Shown: one piece after another, positions 22,991 through 34,045 of the stretch
Position numbering within the stretch: position 1 is the stretch's first letter
How the letters are laid out: each line of letters opens with the position of its first letter
DNA from: Narthecium ossifragum
Lineage: Eukaryota; Streptophyta; Magnoliopsida; Dioscoreales; Nartheciaceae
Assembly (NCBI GenBank): GCA_963920575.1
Contig: OY986974.1
Coordinates: forward strand, 20,378,248 to 20,442,247
Reading direction: 5' to 3'
DNA: 64,000 nucleotides
Position numbers and translations under genes: made by a program
The notes under the pieces: generated by a model
Told to the model about the DNA's origin: nothing
Database searches by the model: none
The model's input: the letters and a program-made list of their open reading frames with translations, nothing else

Positions 22991-23446
22991 AAGATACCAT
23001 GGGAATGAGGGGAGAGAGGAGAAGGAGCAGAATGATGAGGAGAAGGGTGTCAGCTTGGGAAGGAGAGGGGGGGGGAGCATAAGATTAAGCTGCTCGGGGA
23101 GGAGGGGAGAGGGGATGGAGCAAAAGGATGGGGAGAAGGGGGAAGGGTTGGAGCAGAAGGATGGGTAAAAGGAGGAGGTGGAGCAAGGACACATGCATGT
23201 GGAAGTTCATTCCGGCGACGATAAACCTAGAAAGAAGAAGGTTATTAAGGTATGAATATTACAGACTATTCATTTTCATCTTAGTAGCCTGTGAAAATTC
23301 TTACATTCAAACATAATTACCATATAAAGTCATATCCTGGGCATCGCCACATTAGTATCGAAGATCAGTGCATAATACAAGAAATGTTGGATTCGAATAC
23401 AAAGTAAGTACCAGATGTCTATGTAGAGCAATTTATTATTCTTGCG

Positions 23447-24330
23447 TTGTTTAATATGCTTGTTTCGCGAGTTTTTACACTTTTTGCCCAAGTTAATGAA
23501 CTTGTGCGCAAGTTAATACAAGTTAATGCATTTGTTGCGCCAGCTCATATACTAACATATGATAATTTTTGCACTCTCAGTGATGACATGTGGTACTCCA
23601 AACTTGTGGCGGTGTCATGCGAGATATCAGTGGATATGTTGACTAATAAGTGGACAATAAATGACATTCTAGATTGCCTCAAAATAATGTATATGGGGCA
23701 TCAGAAGTCAGCTCCTTCTAATTTTGCAGCATGCTTCTTTTCAAGTACCCGACTACATATATGTGACTATTTAATGCATTTTAACAGAAGTCATGCTTTC
23801 ATGTTGATTAAATATTTCTACGTTGTTTGCAGCCTATATCCATTAGTGTCGACCTAAGTGGAGATATTTCAAATATCCATATGGCAATAAGGAGCTCGAT
23901 CGCATGAGGGCCGACGGTTTTGACATGAAGGAATTATGGATGGTACCCATTATTACAGATAATAGTCCCTTGCATTTGCTTGTGGTTAACCTGGTTGTTC
24001 ATGAGATAATTCATTATGACTCTCTGACAAGGGCCTAACAATTAGCTATAGCGACTACACTGGTGAGAAACCTTTTGTTTTTGTTTAACACACTGATTTT
24101 GAAAATCTAATTTCGACTTTTGATCATATTGGAGTCTGAGTGGGTACATAAGTTTCTGGCCACCGGAAGAGTGCTCGCACACAAATATGATGGTAAATGG
24201 GCTTTCAAGCATGATGACAAGGCATCGGAGCAAGGCTCGGGGTAAAGAGACAACAAAAGTTGCAGTACTTGCTGATTCAACAAATGTTGCGGACTTGGGC
24301 ATAACTCTAGATCTTGCGTGAACGTGTGCA
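23447..24330 (+). pseudogene. ULP1-type (C48) cysteine protease remnant
   Basis: The frame 23447-23857 encodes WYSKLVAVSCEISVDML and NDILDCLKIMYMGH, without a named domain. From about 23926 the plus strand reads ELWMVPIITDNS, LHLLVVNL and EIIHYDSLT. This matches the ULP1 pattern of a strand ending in HWxLxVV followed by an acidic YDSL. The catalytic HW pair is replaced (SPLHL), and stops follow the YDSLTRA segment, so it is dead. ULP1 proteases remove SUMO from proteins. Assignment is by pattern only. Confidence 0.6.
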
Positions 24331-25469
24331 CAAATCAGGAAGCTAGCATTCCTCATGACTGGTGTACTTGAATACATTAATGTCTTTCTTGGACCTCTTA
24401 TATGACTGAATTCATCTATGTCTATATGATTCTATGTTTTGTTTTACAAATAAGTTTTTGTATCTATCTTGTTAAGTAGATTCAACCACCTATTGCGCTA
24501 ATTACACCACTATTTGTGCTAATTACTCAACTTCTTGCGCAAATTCCTCCATTTTTTGCACAAACTAAACAACTTTTTTCTTTTAGCACCGTCCCTCAGT
24601 ATTTCAGCATAGAGCTCGGCTCGTATTCTGGGCATATCACTCTGGCCAAAGTCAAAACCAACTCGACGTTAGATGCAGTATTTGTACATTAAGGTAAATA
24701 CACCACAATCATCCCTGCAAGAAAACAAAATAATAAACTGGAATCATTTGATTTAATGTATGTAAATGTGCAATTGTACAAAACAAGTTGCTGTTGATTT
24801 TACATTACTCAATTTTGTACTGTACTCAATGAAACTAAGTGAACAACTTTGTGCCACAATAGAGAACAACAATGATCGAATTTTGGTGCTATATGTAATT
24901 TCTTGTAAGAAACTAGTTACCATTTGTTGTGGACTACTTCCTTTTATGGATGTGATTCCATCCTTGCATACCAATCCATAAGATTCGGAAACTCCGACAT
25001 ATTCCTCCTGAAGTCCAGAGGTCATCATAATATGGATGTGTGGTGCCAATCCTATGGATATGAACAAGACCCTGTATCATTTTAAAAGCCATGTAGATGT
25101 TGTGCTAGATTTCTTATATACTCAATGAGCTGCTGAGCTATTTTGTTTATAATAAGAAATCTAATCCCAATGCAAGTGATTTGTTTGCATCAGCAAATAG
25201 AAATGAGTAATTGAACATAATGCCGACAAAAAAAAGGAATACATCAGGTCAACTCTTTAGCAAATTATACATATTGTTGTAAAATAATCTCATGAAAAAA
25301 AATCTTAGAAAATAATCTCAAGAAAGACGAGATCATTCTCAAATGCCGCATGACTTCAAAGTAGAAACAGAGTATACAGAACCAAATCCAAGAGTAAAAC
25401 CAATCAAATTAAGGGGAACCCTAGCTTACACATCAAAAATCCTAACTTGCGTACAAAGAGAAATGTAAC

Positions 25470-26000
25470 TTACGCATCAAGAGAATAGAGAAGAAAATCA
25501 AATATCAAAGTGAACAATAGCTATCATACCTTGATTTACATCCTCTTGTTTCCGTTTCCGAGTTATAGCCATGTCACTGTTGCTAGAGAAAGGGAAGGTC
25601 TTCTCCTTGTGATGGTGAGGTGATGCCTTTCCTTGGGAGCGAGTGGAAGTCCGTCACGGCGCCAAAGAAGTCCAAACGGCGGCTACGATGAGGGGAACAC
25701 AGCAGGAGAGGAAGATTTTGAGATTTTGGTTTGAGAGAGCTCATTGGTGGAGAGAGAGGGAGAGAGAAGAAGGGAACACGATGGGTTAGTTAGGAGTTTG
25801 AAGAAATTTATGAGTAAATTTTTATATCAAGTATAATCGATATTGATCATGTATACGGTGATATGGCAGGACTGAGTCAGCCAAGGTGAGGGGCAATTTA
25901 GTCCAGATCTGAAATAGTGTCATTTATGTGCAATGAACAACATTAGTGACATCATGTTGCAAAATGCAACAAGAATTGCCATTAATATGCAAATTATTCC
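25470..26000 (-). repeat. Right long terminal inverted repeat
   Basis: Reverse complement of the left TIR, ending TTATTCC. It contains the same CAGATCTGAAATAGTG and GA-rich landmarks. Confidence 0.85.
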
Positions 26001-26123
26001 GCCCCAAGCTGGTCTTGGTGGTAATGTGATGCAATGCATGACAACATCACTCCACTAAACTATGAACTGCCATGTTTAAGTATCTTTTCTGACCAATGTC
26101 TTAGACTTGATTCCCAAGCTTGG

Positions 26124-26153
26124 AGCCCCAAGGACGCCCCAAGCTGGTCTTGG
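26124..26153 (+). repeat. Unoccupied paralogue of the transposon insertion site
   Basis: It reads AGCCCCAAGGACGCCCCAAG and continues CTGGTCTTGG. This equals the left flank (22438-22456) joined to the right flank (26001-26017) of the long-TIR element. A copy of the empty target lies only about 120 bp beyond the element. Confidence 0.8.
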
Positions 26154-26155
26154 CT

Positions 26156-26540
26156 GAGCCCCCGTTTGGTTCGGAGTTAACGGGAATAGGGTTAAGGGGG
26201 TTTAGGGGTAAAAAAGTGGGTATATCTTATAGGGATAAGCTTAACCCACTTTTGGTGCTTGAATCAAAAACATGGGTAAGTTAGTGGGTTAAGCTTAGGA
26301 TAAGAGTAAGAATTGTAAAGTGTATAAAATATATAATATAATAATAGCGGACAAGCAAGTGGGTTAAGATTATAATATTTGAATTAATTATTAAGTTAAT
26401 TCAAATGTTTGTATGTAAAGTGTATAAAATATATAATATTATAATAGTGGGTAAGTTCGTGAGTTAAGATTATAAGATTTGAATTAATTATTAAGTTAAT
26501 TCAAATGTTTGTATGTAAAGTGTATAAAATATATAATATC
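26156..26540. repeat. MITE-like end and 100-bp tandem repeat
   Basis: The start CCCGTTTGGTTCGGAGTTA matches the end motif of the MITEs near 40856 and 52772. From 26315 a 100-bp unit is repeated: GTAAAGTGTATAAAATATAT begins at 26315, 26415 and 26515, so about 2.25 copies. No coding. Confidence 0.75.
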
Positions 26541-27598
26541 TAAATTACCACGCTCGATGCAACGCCGGCGGCCAGAACGGGTCAAACAACAAACCAACGA
26601 ATAACCATACAGGTAAAAACATATAATGTTGTCACTGGATTTATTTTTTCTTGTAGTGAAGTGGGGGTATATATAGATCGTAGTTATGAGTTGTCTTTTA
26701 AAATATACTTCTTTATGGTTTTTATATGCATAAATTCAATTGAAAACATGTCTTTTAAAAACTTTAACAGTCTTTTAATATTTTATGTGGCAAGCCACAT
26801 TAGCTGAGCAACCGCAGCATCATATATGGAGCCATGTGCATGGGTGTGCATACTATCAGTTTTATTCTGTACGTCTTTTCCAGCTATTTGAATTCCGCGG
26901 GAGAGGAGTATGCAATTGGGTACGTGCGTTCCATTCACATTTGAGCCCCCGTTTCATTCGGGGTTAAGGGCAGCGTCCCGGTAATCCAATTTTTATCCTC
27001 GAACAGAATGGGATTAAGGTTTTGGGGTTAAAAGGGGTTAAAGACATTTTTGAGGTTAAACTTCTCTCTCACTCACATTCATTCCTAACATTGATTGACG
27101 AGGAATCTCGTGGAACCTTCAACACAAAAATTATAGATCTTTGAGTCTACTTTCAAATCCCATTTATTTTGTATTTTTCTGATTTTTATACACTTATAGT
27201 GATTTATCTCATGATCTATGACGGGACTGATCTGAATCCACCTGACCAGTGGTATCGATCCCAAGCTGGTAGAGGAAGAATTCTTAACCCTTCTTGGTGG
27301 GTTTAGAAGTTTCTTTCGATTCGATTTTTGGGGAAGATTTTTTTATTAATGAGTAGAGTAAATATGCTAGTTTTTCATGAATTTCAAATATTTATGCAAT
27401 GCTTATGAAATATTTAACTAATTGCTAAGTTTCTTGTAAGTTATGATGTATGTCAAAATGATAGCATGCTCTATATATCCCTTATATAAATTAGACGCAT
27501 ATGTGGGGTCGAGCCCTATAAATAAAAGGTATTGTTAACCGATGCGTGATGACCATCGGAAATGTGTAGAATAAATGGGCCGAATGTGTGCCCTATGG
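26541..27598. other. Non-coding spacer
   Basis: AT-rich, with another MITE-like start at about 26943 (CCCCGTTTCATTCGGGGTTA). No gene is recognised. Confidence 0.5.
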
Positions 27599-28094
27599 TA
27601 GCGTTTGGTTGTGGAATAGTTTATTCCGGGTTTAGACAGGATAATGATTAGTACGCTGAGATAAGTTGTGGGATAAAAGTTATTTCACTTTGGTGTTTGG
27701 TTGAAAAGTAGGGATAAGAAAATAATTATTACTTGGGATAAGGAAATGGTGGTTGGATGAAAAATGTGGAATATGAATAGGGATCGGTGAGGTGAGATGA
27801 GGTGAAGTGAAAAGTAAATTCCACTTTTGAATTTTTTATCGAACATATTGGTAGTTTAATTAATAATATGATAATGCATATAATATTCACATTGACTTTA
27901 ATAAATTACCTAATAATATGATAATACATATAATATGATAAAGCATATAATTTAACTAATAATATTTTGTCATTTTATTAATATTATGATGCGTATATTC
28001 ACCTTAACTTCTGAATAACATATTTGACATAATCAACTTGAATATATATTATTATAAAGTATAATATTACTACCTCACCCGTCCTGTTCGACGC

Positions 28095-28320
28095 CTCTAC
28101 CGGCGAATCCCTCTCATATCAACGCCCGCTTATTTGCCTTCTCCGGCGGACGCCCAATCCTCTGCCATCGTCGACATCGATGTCTGCCCGTCCTCCACCA
28201 AGTCGTATGGTTCAACGTGTTGAGGGTGTTCTTGTCGGCACCGTGGCCGCCGGCGACGTACACATGGCCTCCACCTACGGCAAACGCAAAGAAAGATCGC
28301 ATCGTCACATGGCATAGCAT
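28095..28320 (-). pseudogene. Kelch-repeat (F-box/kelch-type) gene fragment, copy 1
   Basis: The minus strand encodes RSFFAFAVGGGHVYVAGGHG and, after a frame change, YDLVEDGQTSMSTMAEDWAS. This matches one kelch repeat of plant F-box/kelch proteins (pattern VYVAGGHD...NAL...YD...W). It is too short and shifted to be functional. It was probably captured from a host gene. Confidence 0.72.
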
Positions 28321-28689
28321 GGTGACATGGCATGGTCATACACATCAATGCATCTCCATGCAAACCCATTTATATGAATATAATATTATTATTTTAATAT
28401 TATTATTAAAATAATATAAAATAAGTAAATTCCACTTTTGATTTTTATGGGACATATTGGTAGTTTAATTAATAATATGATAATGCATATAATATTCACC
28501 TTGGCTTTAATAAATTACTAAATAATATGATAATACATATAATATGATAAAACATATAATTTAATTAATTATATTTTCTCGCTTTATTAATATTATAATG
28601 CATATATTCACGTTAACTTCTGAATAACATATTCGACATAATCAACTTGAATATATTATAATAAAGTATAATATTACCACCTCACCCGT

Positions 28690-28935
28690 CCTGTTCGGCG
28701 CCTCCACCGGAGAATCCCTCACAAATCAACGTCCGGTTATTTGCCATCTCCGGCGGACGCCCGCTTCTTCGCCATCGTCGGCATCGATTTTCGCCCGTCC
28801 TCCACCAGGTCGTATGACTTGGCGGTGTTGAGAGCGTTCTTGCTGGCGCCGTGGCAACTGACGACGTAAACGTGGCCTCCACCTACGGTAGTCGCGAATA
28901 ATGACCGCATCGCCACATGGCATAGTATGGTCATA
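28690..28935 (-). pseudogene. Kelch-repeat gene fragment, copy 2
   Basis: Second copy of the kelch fragment within the tandem repeat. It reads GGGHVYVVSCHGASKNALNT, then YDLVEDGRKSMPTMAKKRAS in a single frame. The diagnostic AGGH has become VSCH. Relative to copy 1 it keeps the frame further, so it is nearer the source sequence. Confidence 0.72.
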
Positions 28936-29262
28936 TGGTATGGTCATACACATCAATGCATCCCCATACGGACCCATTTATATGAATATAATAATATCAT
29001 TTTAATATATATTATTAAAATAATATAAAATAAGTAAATTCCACTTTTGAATTTTTATGGGACATATTGGTAGTTTAATTAATTATATGATAATGCATAT
29101 AATATTCACCTTATCTTTAATCAATTACTTAATAATATGATAATACATATAATATGATAACGCATATAATTTAAATAATAATATTTCCTTGTTTCATTAA
29201 TATTATAATGCATATATTCACCTTAACTTCTGAATAAAATATTCGACATAATCAACCTGATT

Positions 29263-30011
29263 AAAGCAAGAAAGATTATAATCCTGGATAAGGACGCTGC
29301 AACCTAGGATAGGAGCTAGCCCGGGATAGAAATCCCACTTTAACCTGATATAGGAATACAAGGATAAAGAGGGTGTTTGGCTACTATTCCCGGGATTGGT
29401 GCAACCAATCTCGGAATTGGTTGCACCTATTCCGGAACCAGTCATAACTGACTCAACCCACTCCTAGTGAATTAATGGCTTACTCAATGTAGCTCAACCC
29501 ACTTGAAACTGTTCAAGAAGATAAACAGTCACTTCCCATGTAAGAAAAAACACACGCATGGCAGACACATAGCTCCCATGTGGACACACGCATCACCGTC
29601 ACCGGCGTCGATCGGCGAGCATCCGGCTGACGAGAGGCCAGTTGGCAACCGGTGGCACATGCACGTGCACATGTGTGTGCCTCTCTCTGGTTCTCACACG
29701 TGTTCAAACTATATATGCACAAGGCTTTATATAAACTAGAGAAATGTTGTTGTCCCAAATAATGTGGAACTAAACATTTACACAACACACATATGGGCTT
29801 CATATGACTCTCTTCTTAACTGGGCTTTAGCAGACCCATTTGATTCAACACATTTTTTAAGGCTTAGCTCACTTCTTCACTCTCGGAGTTTTGGACCTTA
29901 TTAAAAGCCTTAAATCCAACAGCCTCATCGGAATGAAAAAAAGGCATTCTATTTCGGCTATAATGGGTGATCCAAACGTGTCATTAATTTTTTAAGCTAT
30001 AATTGCCTTGT
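29263..30011. other. Non-coding spacer
   Basis: It includes a palindromic stretch near 29396-29426 (GGTGCAACCAATCTCGGAAT followed by TGGTTGCACC) within a probable MITE remnant starting near 29371 (GGGTGTTTGGCTAC). No gene is seen. Confidence 0.5.
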
Positions 30012-30109
30012 GCTGCAGGTGTTGTTAGTCCGCCAAAGACAACCAAGGCGCCAACCAAGCGAGACTTGTCTGCCTACAGGACGTCATGCATGGCGCCATC
30101 ACGACACTA

Positions 30110-30357
30110 ACGATTTGGTTGCTTGTATCAACTAATGCATTCTGCATCAGTAGGTCTAAACCAGTGTTTGGTTGACTAGATGCATCAACAAATACAACAT
30201 CAACTGACGCAAAAAAAGCCCTTGATGTTGCATCATGTGAGACTATCAAAATGGTCGTTTCACATGATATATCATCAGTTGATACCTGAATTTGATTAAT
30301 TGGTGCAATATCAACCGATGAAGAATACATCAATTGATGCAAGCAACCAAACAAACC
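30110..30357. mobile_element. MITE inside the GST promoter copy
   Basis: The 248-bp insert has ends ATTTGGTTGCTTGTATCAAC and, inverted, GTTTGGTTGCTTGCATCAAT. CTA flanks it at 30107-30109 and 30358-30360. The matching position in the uninterrupted right arm confirms that it is an insertion. TIR form and 3-bp TSD suggest PIF/Harbinger. Confidence 0.8.
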
Positions 30358-30456
30358 CTACTTATTTAAACGTGCCAATAACTCCACTCTTATCCGGCCC
30401 TCAACAATCAACCGGCCGGACGTCATTGCTCGATAAAGTTGTTTGTAGGTGCTGAG

Positions 30457-30595
30457 ATGGCAGCGGCGGCGACAGCTGCAACAGCCGGTGCGGGGGAGGT
30501 TGTGCAGCTGATCGGGACGAGGTACAGCCCGTTCACCATAAGGGTAAGCATCTTGTTTGCCCGGAGCTGATCCAGGAGAAGTATGGATAAGAGTG
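30457..30595 (+). pseudogene. GST exon-1 fragment
   Basis: The plus strand starts at ATG 30457 and encodes AGEVVQLIGTRYSPFTIRV, matching the N-terminus of the intact GST (AEEVVQLIGAGYSPLTTRV). It then loses frame and stops at 30568. The homology runs on to GAGAAGTATGG (EEKYG) and joins directly to the inverted promoter arm at 30596. Confidence 0.88.
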
Positions 30596-30746
30596 GGGTT
30601 ATTGGTGCATTTAAATAAGTATAGTCACTCTTTATGGCGCCATGCATGACGTCTCGTGGGCGGACAAGTCTCGCTTGGTTGGCGCCTTGACGGTCTTTGG
30701 CGGCCTTATAATAGCAGCTGCAGCGCAAGACAATTCTAACTTAAAA

Positions 30747-31021
30747 CATTATAATATATGCTAAATAGTATCCACTCTTTCTTTTAAACTCAAATCATAA
30801 AGAGAAGAACTGGATAATCTAGAAAAGGTAAACGCCAATAGTTCTCTTCTGATCTGACTTCATTCATCAGCCATATGCTATTTATAGACAATTGAGTACA
30901 TATGAGACAAAATTATCATCACATAGGTGAGAAAATTTCCACCCTCATTAACTCTATGTCCGTAGTTACCTAAACACATGGTCATTCATTTCTCTAGCTG
31001 AATGTTTCACATGTTACAACA
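30747..31021 (-). repeat. Copia 3' LTR
   Basis: It aligns end to end with 37315-37595. Shared landmarks include CATAAAGAGAAGAACT, ATTGAGTACAT and GAGACAAAATTATCATCACA. Its outer end (CATTAT) has lost the expected TG. Confidence 0.88.
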
Positions 31022-32459
31022 CTCTCATTGGATGACCACTAAAAAATATGCCTTTTAAAAAACCTTTGTTAAGAAAAATCCTGTGGGATAAAAACTTGAA
31101 AAAGAGTACACTATTCTTTTAGAGATGTTAGGTTATCAAGACTACCTCATTAAAACCTTGTCAAGAAAAACCCAGTGGGAAAAAGCCTTGGTGAAGGAAA
31201 AAGAGTATGTACAGTTTCTTGATATATCCATTACTCCCCCTCATGAAGAGGTAAGATAAACTTAAGAGCTTAGATCTTTCGGACGGTGCATACTGATCTA
31301 ATGTACTAGCTTTTTGAATGCCGTCATCAGTAATGTCTTTGTAAATAAATCAGTCAAGCTGTCACTAGAGCATATTTGCTAGACATTAATATCGACGTTC
31401 TTCTCGAGCTCATACGTGTAGAAAAACTTTGAAGATATATGCTTGGTTCTATCGCCTTTGATATATCCGCCTCTGATTTGAGCGATGCAAGCTGCATTAT
31501 TTTCATATAATATCGTCGGGATATTCCTGATTGAAAGTAACCCACAACTGTCTTGAATATACTATATCATACTTTTTAGCCATATATATTCTTGGCTTGC
31601 TTTATGAATATCAAGTATCTCAGCATGAGTTGAAGAGGTGGTGGTTAGTGTCTACTTCATAGATTGCAAACATATAGCAGTGTTACCATAGAAAAAGATA
31701 TATCTGATTTGTGAATTGGCCTTATGTGGATTAGAAAGATAATCAATATCTGTGTGGCCAACTAACTCTCGTTTTGAATTATTTGAAAAAAAAATAGTCC
31801 GAGATATGTAGTGCCACGAAAATAGGGCAATATGTGCTTGATTCCATTCCAATGCCTTCGGGTCGGTGCAGAACTGGATCTTTCTAATAAATTGATTGCA
31901 GATGCTATATCGGGTCGTGTGTTATTTGCAAGATACATGAGAGCTCCAATTGCACTAAGATATGGTACTTCATGGCCAAAAACCTCTTCACCATCTTCTT
32001 GAGGGTGAAAAGGATCTTCCTTCACATCAAGAGATCGGACAACCATTGGAGAAATGAATGAATGGGTTTTGTCCATATAGAATTGCCTCAGGACATTCTC
32101 TGTATATGTTGCTTGGTGAACCAATATTCCACTTGAAAGGTGTTCGATCTGCAGGCCGAGACAAAGTCTTGTCCTTCCAAGATCCTTCATTTCAAATTCC
32201 TTCTTTAGATAATTAGATGCCTTTATGAGCTCTTCTTGAGTCCCAATTAGATTTAGGTCATCTACATATACTGCAATAATAGCAAATCTAGAGGCTGATT
32301 TTTTGATTAATACACATGGATAAACTGAGTTATTCACATATCATTCTTTTAAAAAATAGCCGATTGTACCACATCCGACCAGATTGTTGTAACCCATATA
32401 AGGATCTTTGAAGTTTAATATAATATAGATCCCGAGATTTATTTGTTTCATGCAATTTA

Positions 32460-32844
32460 TGTGAGGCCCGCTGAGTCTACCGTGGGACAAGATGCCCGCG
32501 CCTGGAGGGCGGGGCTGAGTCGGGTAGCCGGGTAAGCAATCCCACAACGCCTGGGTATGGTCCGGGGTTCGATATAAGTATATAGTAAGCCTTTAATAGA
32601 CACAACGCGTTTTAAAGCCGTGATGGCAATGAACCGCAGAACAACTCCAGTGTTAAGCGTGCTTGGGCTGGAGTAGGTTTGGGAGGGGTGACCTCCCGGG
32701 AAGTCCGATCGATCGGTGGGTTTATCGATCGATCGGTGGGTTTATCGATCGATCGGCTGTGGCGAGCCAAAAGCGGACAATATTGTGTCGGGTGGGGGCC
32801 CTCGGGTGGATCCTGGTCGGACCGGGAGCCCGCGGGGCGGGGCC
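32460..32844 (+). mobile_element. Cassandra-type solo LTR with 5S rRNA-like promoter
   Basis: It starts TGTGAGGCCCGC and contains CAACGCGTTTTAAAGCCGTG, followed by a 5S-like block at about 32616-32707: CAGTGTTAAGCGTGCTTGGG and GGTGACCTCCCGGGAAGTCC. It then has AAAGCGGACAATATTGTG near its end. These are hallmarks of Cassandra, a TRIM whose LTR carries 5S rRNA sequence and so an RNA polymerase III promoter. The right boundary adjoins Copia codons for TYLYG, with loss of adjacent Copia sequence and no TSD. The end may be truncated. Confidence 0.88.
32706..32756 (+). repeat. 20-bp tandem repeat of CGATCGATCGG in the Cassandra LTR
   Basis: CGATCGATCGG starts at 32706, 32726 and 32746, an exact 20-bp period with spacer TGGGTTTAT. 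It lies just after the 5S-like block. Confidence 0.95.
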
Positions 32845-33131
32845 CATATAGGTATGTCGTGACTACGTACATTAGATGCATTTTCAATCTTTCTGAGACT
32901 TCTAAATAATTAAAAATCGAAAGGTTATTACATCCATAACAGGAGAGTATGTTTCATCGTAGTCTATACCAGGTTTCTGCGAGAAACCTTGTGCTACAAG
33001 TCGTGCCTTATACTGTAATATTTCATCTTTCTCATTTCTCTTGCGCACAAATACCCATTTGTATCCCACTGGTTTGACATCTTCTGATGTCAGGACTACA
33101 TGTCCAAAAACATTTCATTTTTCCAGTGAAT

Positions 33132-34040
33132 TTAATTCAACTCAACAGTTTTTTGCTCAAACTCTTCGTTACTTCTGGTAATGTCAAGAGCAACTTCATA
33201 TGCAAATGTGTCATCGATAATCACTTTATTTCTATTCAATCTTTTCTCGGTGTGCACATAATTTATCGAGATCTCATCATTTTCAGGTAACCGAGCCTCT
33301 TCTGGAGGCACATGAACCTCTTCAGGAGGTTTTTGAGCGTCTTTAGGAGGCTTTTGGACCTCTTCAGGAGATAACCTTTCGAATCGATTTGGAATACAAA
33401 CTTCATAATTGTCAATCTCTTCAGGAGTATCAGTATTCTGGCTAGTTTGTCCCTTTGCCATTCTTTTCCTTCGGACTTTATCCTTTGCGCCAATAAGCCT
33501 ACCACGCTACTGGTGCGCTTTAGATTCACATGCTTTTTTATTCTCGGATTGTCCTTCAGGAATATCAATCCATGATGGAGCATTTGCAGCTGGGATATGT
33601 GATCTCATCACCCGCTGCAAATCAGTAAATGCAAAGGCTCTAGGTATCTAATAATAGAAGGAGAATCAAAGCCAATATAAATCCCAAGTGAACGTTGAGG
33701 ATCCATCTGGGTTCTCTGGGGTGGGAGAATTGGAACATAAATAATACATCCAAAAATCCTTAGGTGGGAAATGTTTGGTTGCTGACCAAAAGCAAGTTGC
33801 AAATTGAGAGAATTTATGATATGCAGATGGCTTGATACAGATCAAAGATGATGCATGTAATACTGCATGTCCCCAAGCAGATATAGATAACTTAGACTTC
33901 ATAAGCACTGGTCTTGCTATGAGTTGGATACCTTTAATAAGTGATTCTGCTAGGTCATTCTGAGTATGTGTGTGCAACAGGGTGTTCCACATTTATACCT
34001 ATCGATACACAATAATCGTTAAACGCTTGAGAGTAAACTC
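33132..34040 (-). pseudogene. Copia integrase C-terminal part and linker
   Basis: On the minus strand, TLLHTHTQNDLAESLIKGIQ and ARPVLMKSKLSISAWGHAVL (34000-33850) match the C-terminal half of the Copia integrase core (pattern QNGLAE...W). FGCIIYVPI and LGIYIGFDSPSIIRYLEP follow at about 33770-33620. A proline/glutamate-rich linker (VQKPPKDAQKPPEEV) leads to the reverse transcriptase. Stops and frame changes are present. Confidence 0.85.
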
Positions 34041-34045
34041 ACTAG

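Larger units (their letters stand above)
22458..26000. mobile_element. Long-TIR DNA transposon with ULP1-like cargo (probable MULE)
   Basis: The outer 530 bp or so at each end (22458 to about 22990, and about 25470-26000) are inverted copies starting GGAA(C/T)AATTTGCATATTAATGG. Flanks are GCCCCAC on the left and GCCCCAAGC on the right. A related unoccupied site, GACGCCCCAAGCTGG, is present at about 26134, which is consistent with a 9-bp TSD GCCCCAAGC whose left copy lost two bases, or a 5-7-bp TSD. The interior has remnants of a ULP1-type cysteine protease but no transposase. ULP1 domains are known cargo of plant MULEs, so MULE is the likeliest class. Confidence 0.82.
27811..29262. repeat. 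About 610-bp tandem repeat, 2.4 copies, carrying a kelch fragment
   Basis: The unit begins AAGTAAATTCCACTTTTGA at about 27811, 28423 and 29032. Each unit holds about 250 bp of AT-rich sequence, then in copies one and two a GC-rich block of about 260 bp that encodes a kelch-repeat fragment on the minus strand. The third copy stops before that block. The upstream edge (27599) resembles the MITE start at 40328 (GTTTGGTTGTGG). Confidence 0.85.
30012..30723. repeat. Inverted duplication of a GST promoter
   Basis: The left arm (30012-30106 plus 30361-30398) and the right arm (30596-30723, inverted) are copies of the same promoter. Both carry GGCGCCAACCAAGCGAGACT, GACGTCATGCATGGCGCCAT and a TTATTTAAA segment. 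The left arm is split by a MITE. Between them lies a fragment of GST exon 1. A transcript through this would fold back on itself. Confidence 0.88.
31354..33110 (-). pseudogene. Copia reverse transcriptase / RNase H remnant
   Basis: Reading from 33110 down, the minus strand encodes VKPVGYKWVFVRKRNEKDEI, QYKARLVAQGFSQKPG and DYDETYSPV. Then, near 32870, comes VVTTYLYG. After the Cassandra insert (32460-32844) it resumes with LYYIKLQRSLYGLQQSGRMW, and from 32337 with AIIAVYVDDLNLIGT (the YVDD active site) and ARPDI-like TRPDIASAINLLERSS. About 20 codons are missing at the Cassandra junction. Confidence 0.88.

Noticed and set aside
32616..32707. A functional 5S rRNA gene
   Set aside because: Only part of 5S is present, with many changes, embedded in the Cassandra LTR; it is a promoter relic.
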